Positions 5,779 to 6,908 of a stretch of 6,908 nt of DNA are shown piece by piece. Each line of letters begins with the position of its first letter. Positions within the stretch are counted from its first letter, which is position 1. The stretch comes from JAFAVZ01 sp036009105 (GTDB lineage: Bacteria; Acidobacteriota; Thermoanaerobaculia; Gp7-AA8). The stretch lies in the NCBI GenBank assembly GCA_036009105.1, contig DASYMJ010000351.1, positions 1 through 6,908 on the forward strand. Reading direction: 5' to 3'. The position numbers were made by a program, and so were the translations under genes. The notes beneath the pieces are model-generated. The model had not been told where the DNA came from. It did not search any database and saw only the letters and a list, made by a program, of their open reading frames with translations.

Positions 5779-6490
5779 TATCGACCACATCGCCACTATC
5801 CGCGAGGCGCGGAAGACCGACGAGCCCGACCCGGTGGCGGCCGCGGTGCTCTGCGAGCTCGGCGGCGCGCAGGGCATCACCGTCCACCTCCGCGGCGACC
5901 GCCGCCACATCCAGGACCGCGACGTGGAGGTATTGCGCCGCACCGTCACCACGCACCTCAACGTCGAGATGGCCGCCACCTCGGAGATGGTGCGCATCGC
6001 GCAGACGGTGAAGCCGCACCAGGTCACGCTCGTGCCGGAGCGCAAGGACGAGGTGACGACCGAAGGGGGTCTCGACGTGGTGCTCCACTCGGGCAACATT
6101 GAGAAGACGCTGCGCCAGCTGCTCGAGGCGCGCATCGACGTCTCCATCTTCGTCGATCCCGATCTGGAGCAGATCCGCCACTGCCACAAGCTGCACGCGC
6201 CGAAGATCGAGCTCAACACGGGCAAATTCGCGGACGCGTTCCATCGCACCACCGGCAATCCCGCCGCGGAGCTGGACAAGATCGCCACCGCCGCGCGCGC
6301 GGCGAAGAAGCTCGGCCTGACCGTGCTCGCCGGCCATGGCCTGACTTACCGCAACATCGACGGCATCGCCCTCATCCCGGAGATCGAGGAGCTGAACATC
6401 GGCCACTCGATCATCGCCCGCTCGGCGCTGGTGGGGATCGAGGCCGCGGTGCGGGAGATGATCACGCTGCTCCGCAACCCGCGGCGTTAG
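5762..6490 (+). CDS. pdxJ: Pyridoxine 5'-phosphate synthase
   Basis: PdxJ condenses 1-deoxy-D-xylulose 5-phosphate with 3-amino-2-oxopropyl phosphate (1-amino-acetone 3-phosphate) to form pyridoxine 5'-phosphate, the ring-closing step of DXP-dependent vitamin B6 synthesis in the cytosol. The product is a 242-aa TIM barrel, full length. Visible hallmarks are VNIDHIATIR (5-14), ITVHLRGDRRHIQDRD (39-54; general base His42, Arg44, His49), NVEMA (67-71; Glu69), VPERKDEVTTEGGLDV (91-106), AGHGLTYRN (190-198; general acid His192) and ELNIGHSII (210-218). The ATG at 5762 is forced: an in-frame TAA lies 4 codons before it, and the conserved start follows directly. One oddity is Gly45, where HLREDRRH has Glu in E. 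coli. It has no Shine-Dalgarno sequence. It is divergent from the YafK-like gene, and its TAG shares TTAG with the stop of the next, convergent gene. Confidence 0.97.
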   Translation: MRLAVNIDHIATIREARKTDEPDPVAAAVLCELGGAQGITVHLRGDRRHIQDRDVEVLRRTVTTHLNVEMAATSEMVRIAQTVKPHQVTLVPERKDEVTTEGGLDVVLHSGNIEKTLRQLLEARIDVSIFVDPDLEQIRHCHKLHAPKIELNTGKFADAFHRTTGNPAAELDKIATAARAAKKLGLTVLAGHGLTYRNIDGIALIPEIEELNIGHSIIARSALVGIEAAVREMITLLRNPRR

Positions 6491-6908
6491 CGCAGCTCGG
6501 CCAGCCTGCGCCGGACGGCCGCCGCCCGCGCGCGGTCGCGCCGCGGCGAGAAGCGTTCCGCCTCGTACATCGCGATGAGCGGCTCCAATTCGCGCGCGAC
6601 CCGCGGCTCCGTCGCGCGCAAGCGCTGCAGCGCCTCTTCCATCGTCATGGCCGGGCCCACCGCGATACCGCGCTTCGCCAGGTGCGAGGCGAGCAGCTCG
6701 AAGAGCGACCCGCGGCGGCGGAGCAGCGCGATGACGGCGATCGCGAGGCCGGCAAGCCCGGCGATCGCGAAGGCAAAGGCAGGCGAAGCGGCGATGCGCG
6801 TGCCCGATGCGAGCGCGTCCCGCGCGCCGGAAGCGAACGCGCGGAAGCGGCTGATCAGATCGGAGAGGAACGCGACCTGGTCGCCCAGGCCGTAGGTCAG
6901 GACGTAGC
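6487..6908 (-). CDS. Transglutaminase-like (TgpA type) membrane protein, C-terminal part with DUF4129-like tail; cut by the window edge
   Basis: The frame is open from the right edge and ends at TAA (6489-6487), giving the last 139 residues. The fragment starts YVLTYGLGDQVAFLSDLISR, like the end of a periplasmic transglutaminase core (a WxxYVxxYxxxDQ-type motif). An amphipathic linker follows, then one hydrophobic segment (SPAFAFAIAGLAGLAIAVIA) closed by RRRG. The tail is cytoplasmic and helical, with FELLASHLAKRGIAVGPAMT and EEALQRLRATEP, then PLIAMYEAERFSPRR. That order (transglutaminase core end, membrane helix, helical tail with a YExxRF-type motif) is the DUF4129 pattern of TgpA-like proteins. 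The catalytic Cys-His-Asp core would lie outside the window, so the call rests on the tail alone. It is convergent with pdxJ and overlaps it by 4 bp. Confidence 0.65.
   Translation of the reverse strand, partial: YVLTYGLGDQVAFLSDLISRFRAFASGARDALASGTRIAASPAFAFAIAGLAGLAIAVIALLRRRGSLFELLASHLAKRGIAVGPAMTMEEALQRLRATEPRVARELEPLIAMYEAERFSPRRDRARAAAVRRRLAELR

Noticed and set aside
5741..6406. Minus-strand open frames opposite pdxJ (5741-6406, 5749-6288)
   Set aside because: pdxJ is full length with its catalytic motifs intact. These frames have no domain and overlap the start of the divergent gene.
6575..6895. 106-codon plus-strand open frame near the right edge
   Set aside because: Its product is Ser/Arg/Ala-rich and featureless, while the minus strand here reads as a coherent membrane helix plus DUF4129-like tail.

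Overview
This is a GC-rich chromosomal window, roughly two-thirds G+C in the stretches I counted. It comes from a bacterium that makes pyridoxal phosphate by the DXP-dependent route (PdxJ) and carries a full-type RseP intramembrane protease. It also has a YafK-like L,D-transpeptidase-fold protein, which points to a Gram-negative cell envelope. Shine-Dalgarno sequences are largely absent and the style of the VapB-like protein recalls Acidobacteriota, but that placement is an impression and not a demonstration.

Layout. A plus-strand rseP enters from the left edge and ends at 1304. The window appears to begin one base inside its start codon. Facing it is a minus-strand run that reads right to left: a YafK-like L,D-transpeptidase-family gene (5744-4968), a two-domain ABC-F ATPase (4965-2998), cinA (2986-1745), and a VapB-type antitoxin reading frame (from 1730). 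The gaps are only 2, 11 and 14 nt, so this looks like one transcription unit. To the right of the run, pdxJ (5762-6490) is divergent, with just 17 bp between the two start codons. A truncated transglutaminase/DUF4129-type membrane protein (minus strand) enters from the right edge. Its stop codon and that of pdxJ share a 4-bp TTAG.

Most of the window is ordinary housekeeping: regulated intramembrane proteolysis, ribosome-associated ABC-F function, NAD-precursor salvage or nucleotide clean-up (CinA), envelope modification and vitamin B6 synthesis. The least ordinary part is 1305-1744. A near-complete VapB antitoxin reading frame there runs without a stop into what reads as the last ~40 residues of a VapC PIN-domain toxin. 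The N-terminal two-thirds of the toxin is missing. The frame has no stop codon anywhere before the left edge of the window, so this looks like a deletion-fused toxin-antitoxin remnant. A perfect 15-bp inverted repeat sits immediately in front of its ATG. The second region of interest is the 17-bp divergent start region at 5745-5761, where two overlapping head-to-head TANNNT hexamers lie 6 nt in front of both start codons, an arrangement suited to a symmetric promoter making leaderless mRNAs.

No tRNA, rRNA, CRISPR array or insertion sequence was recognised, and I found no convincing new multi-gene system.
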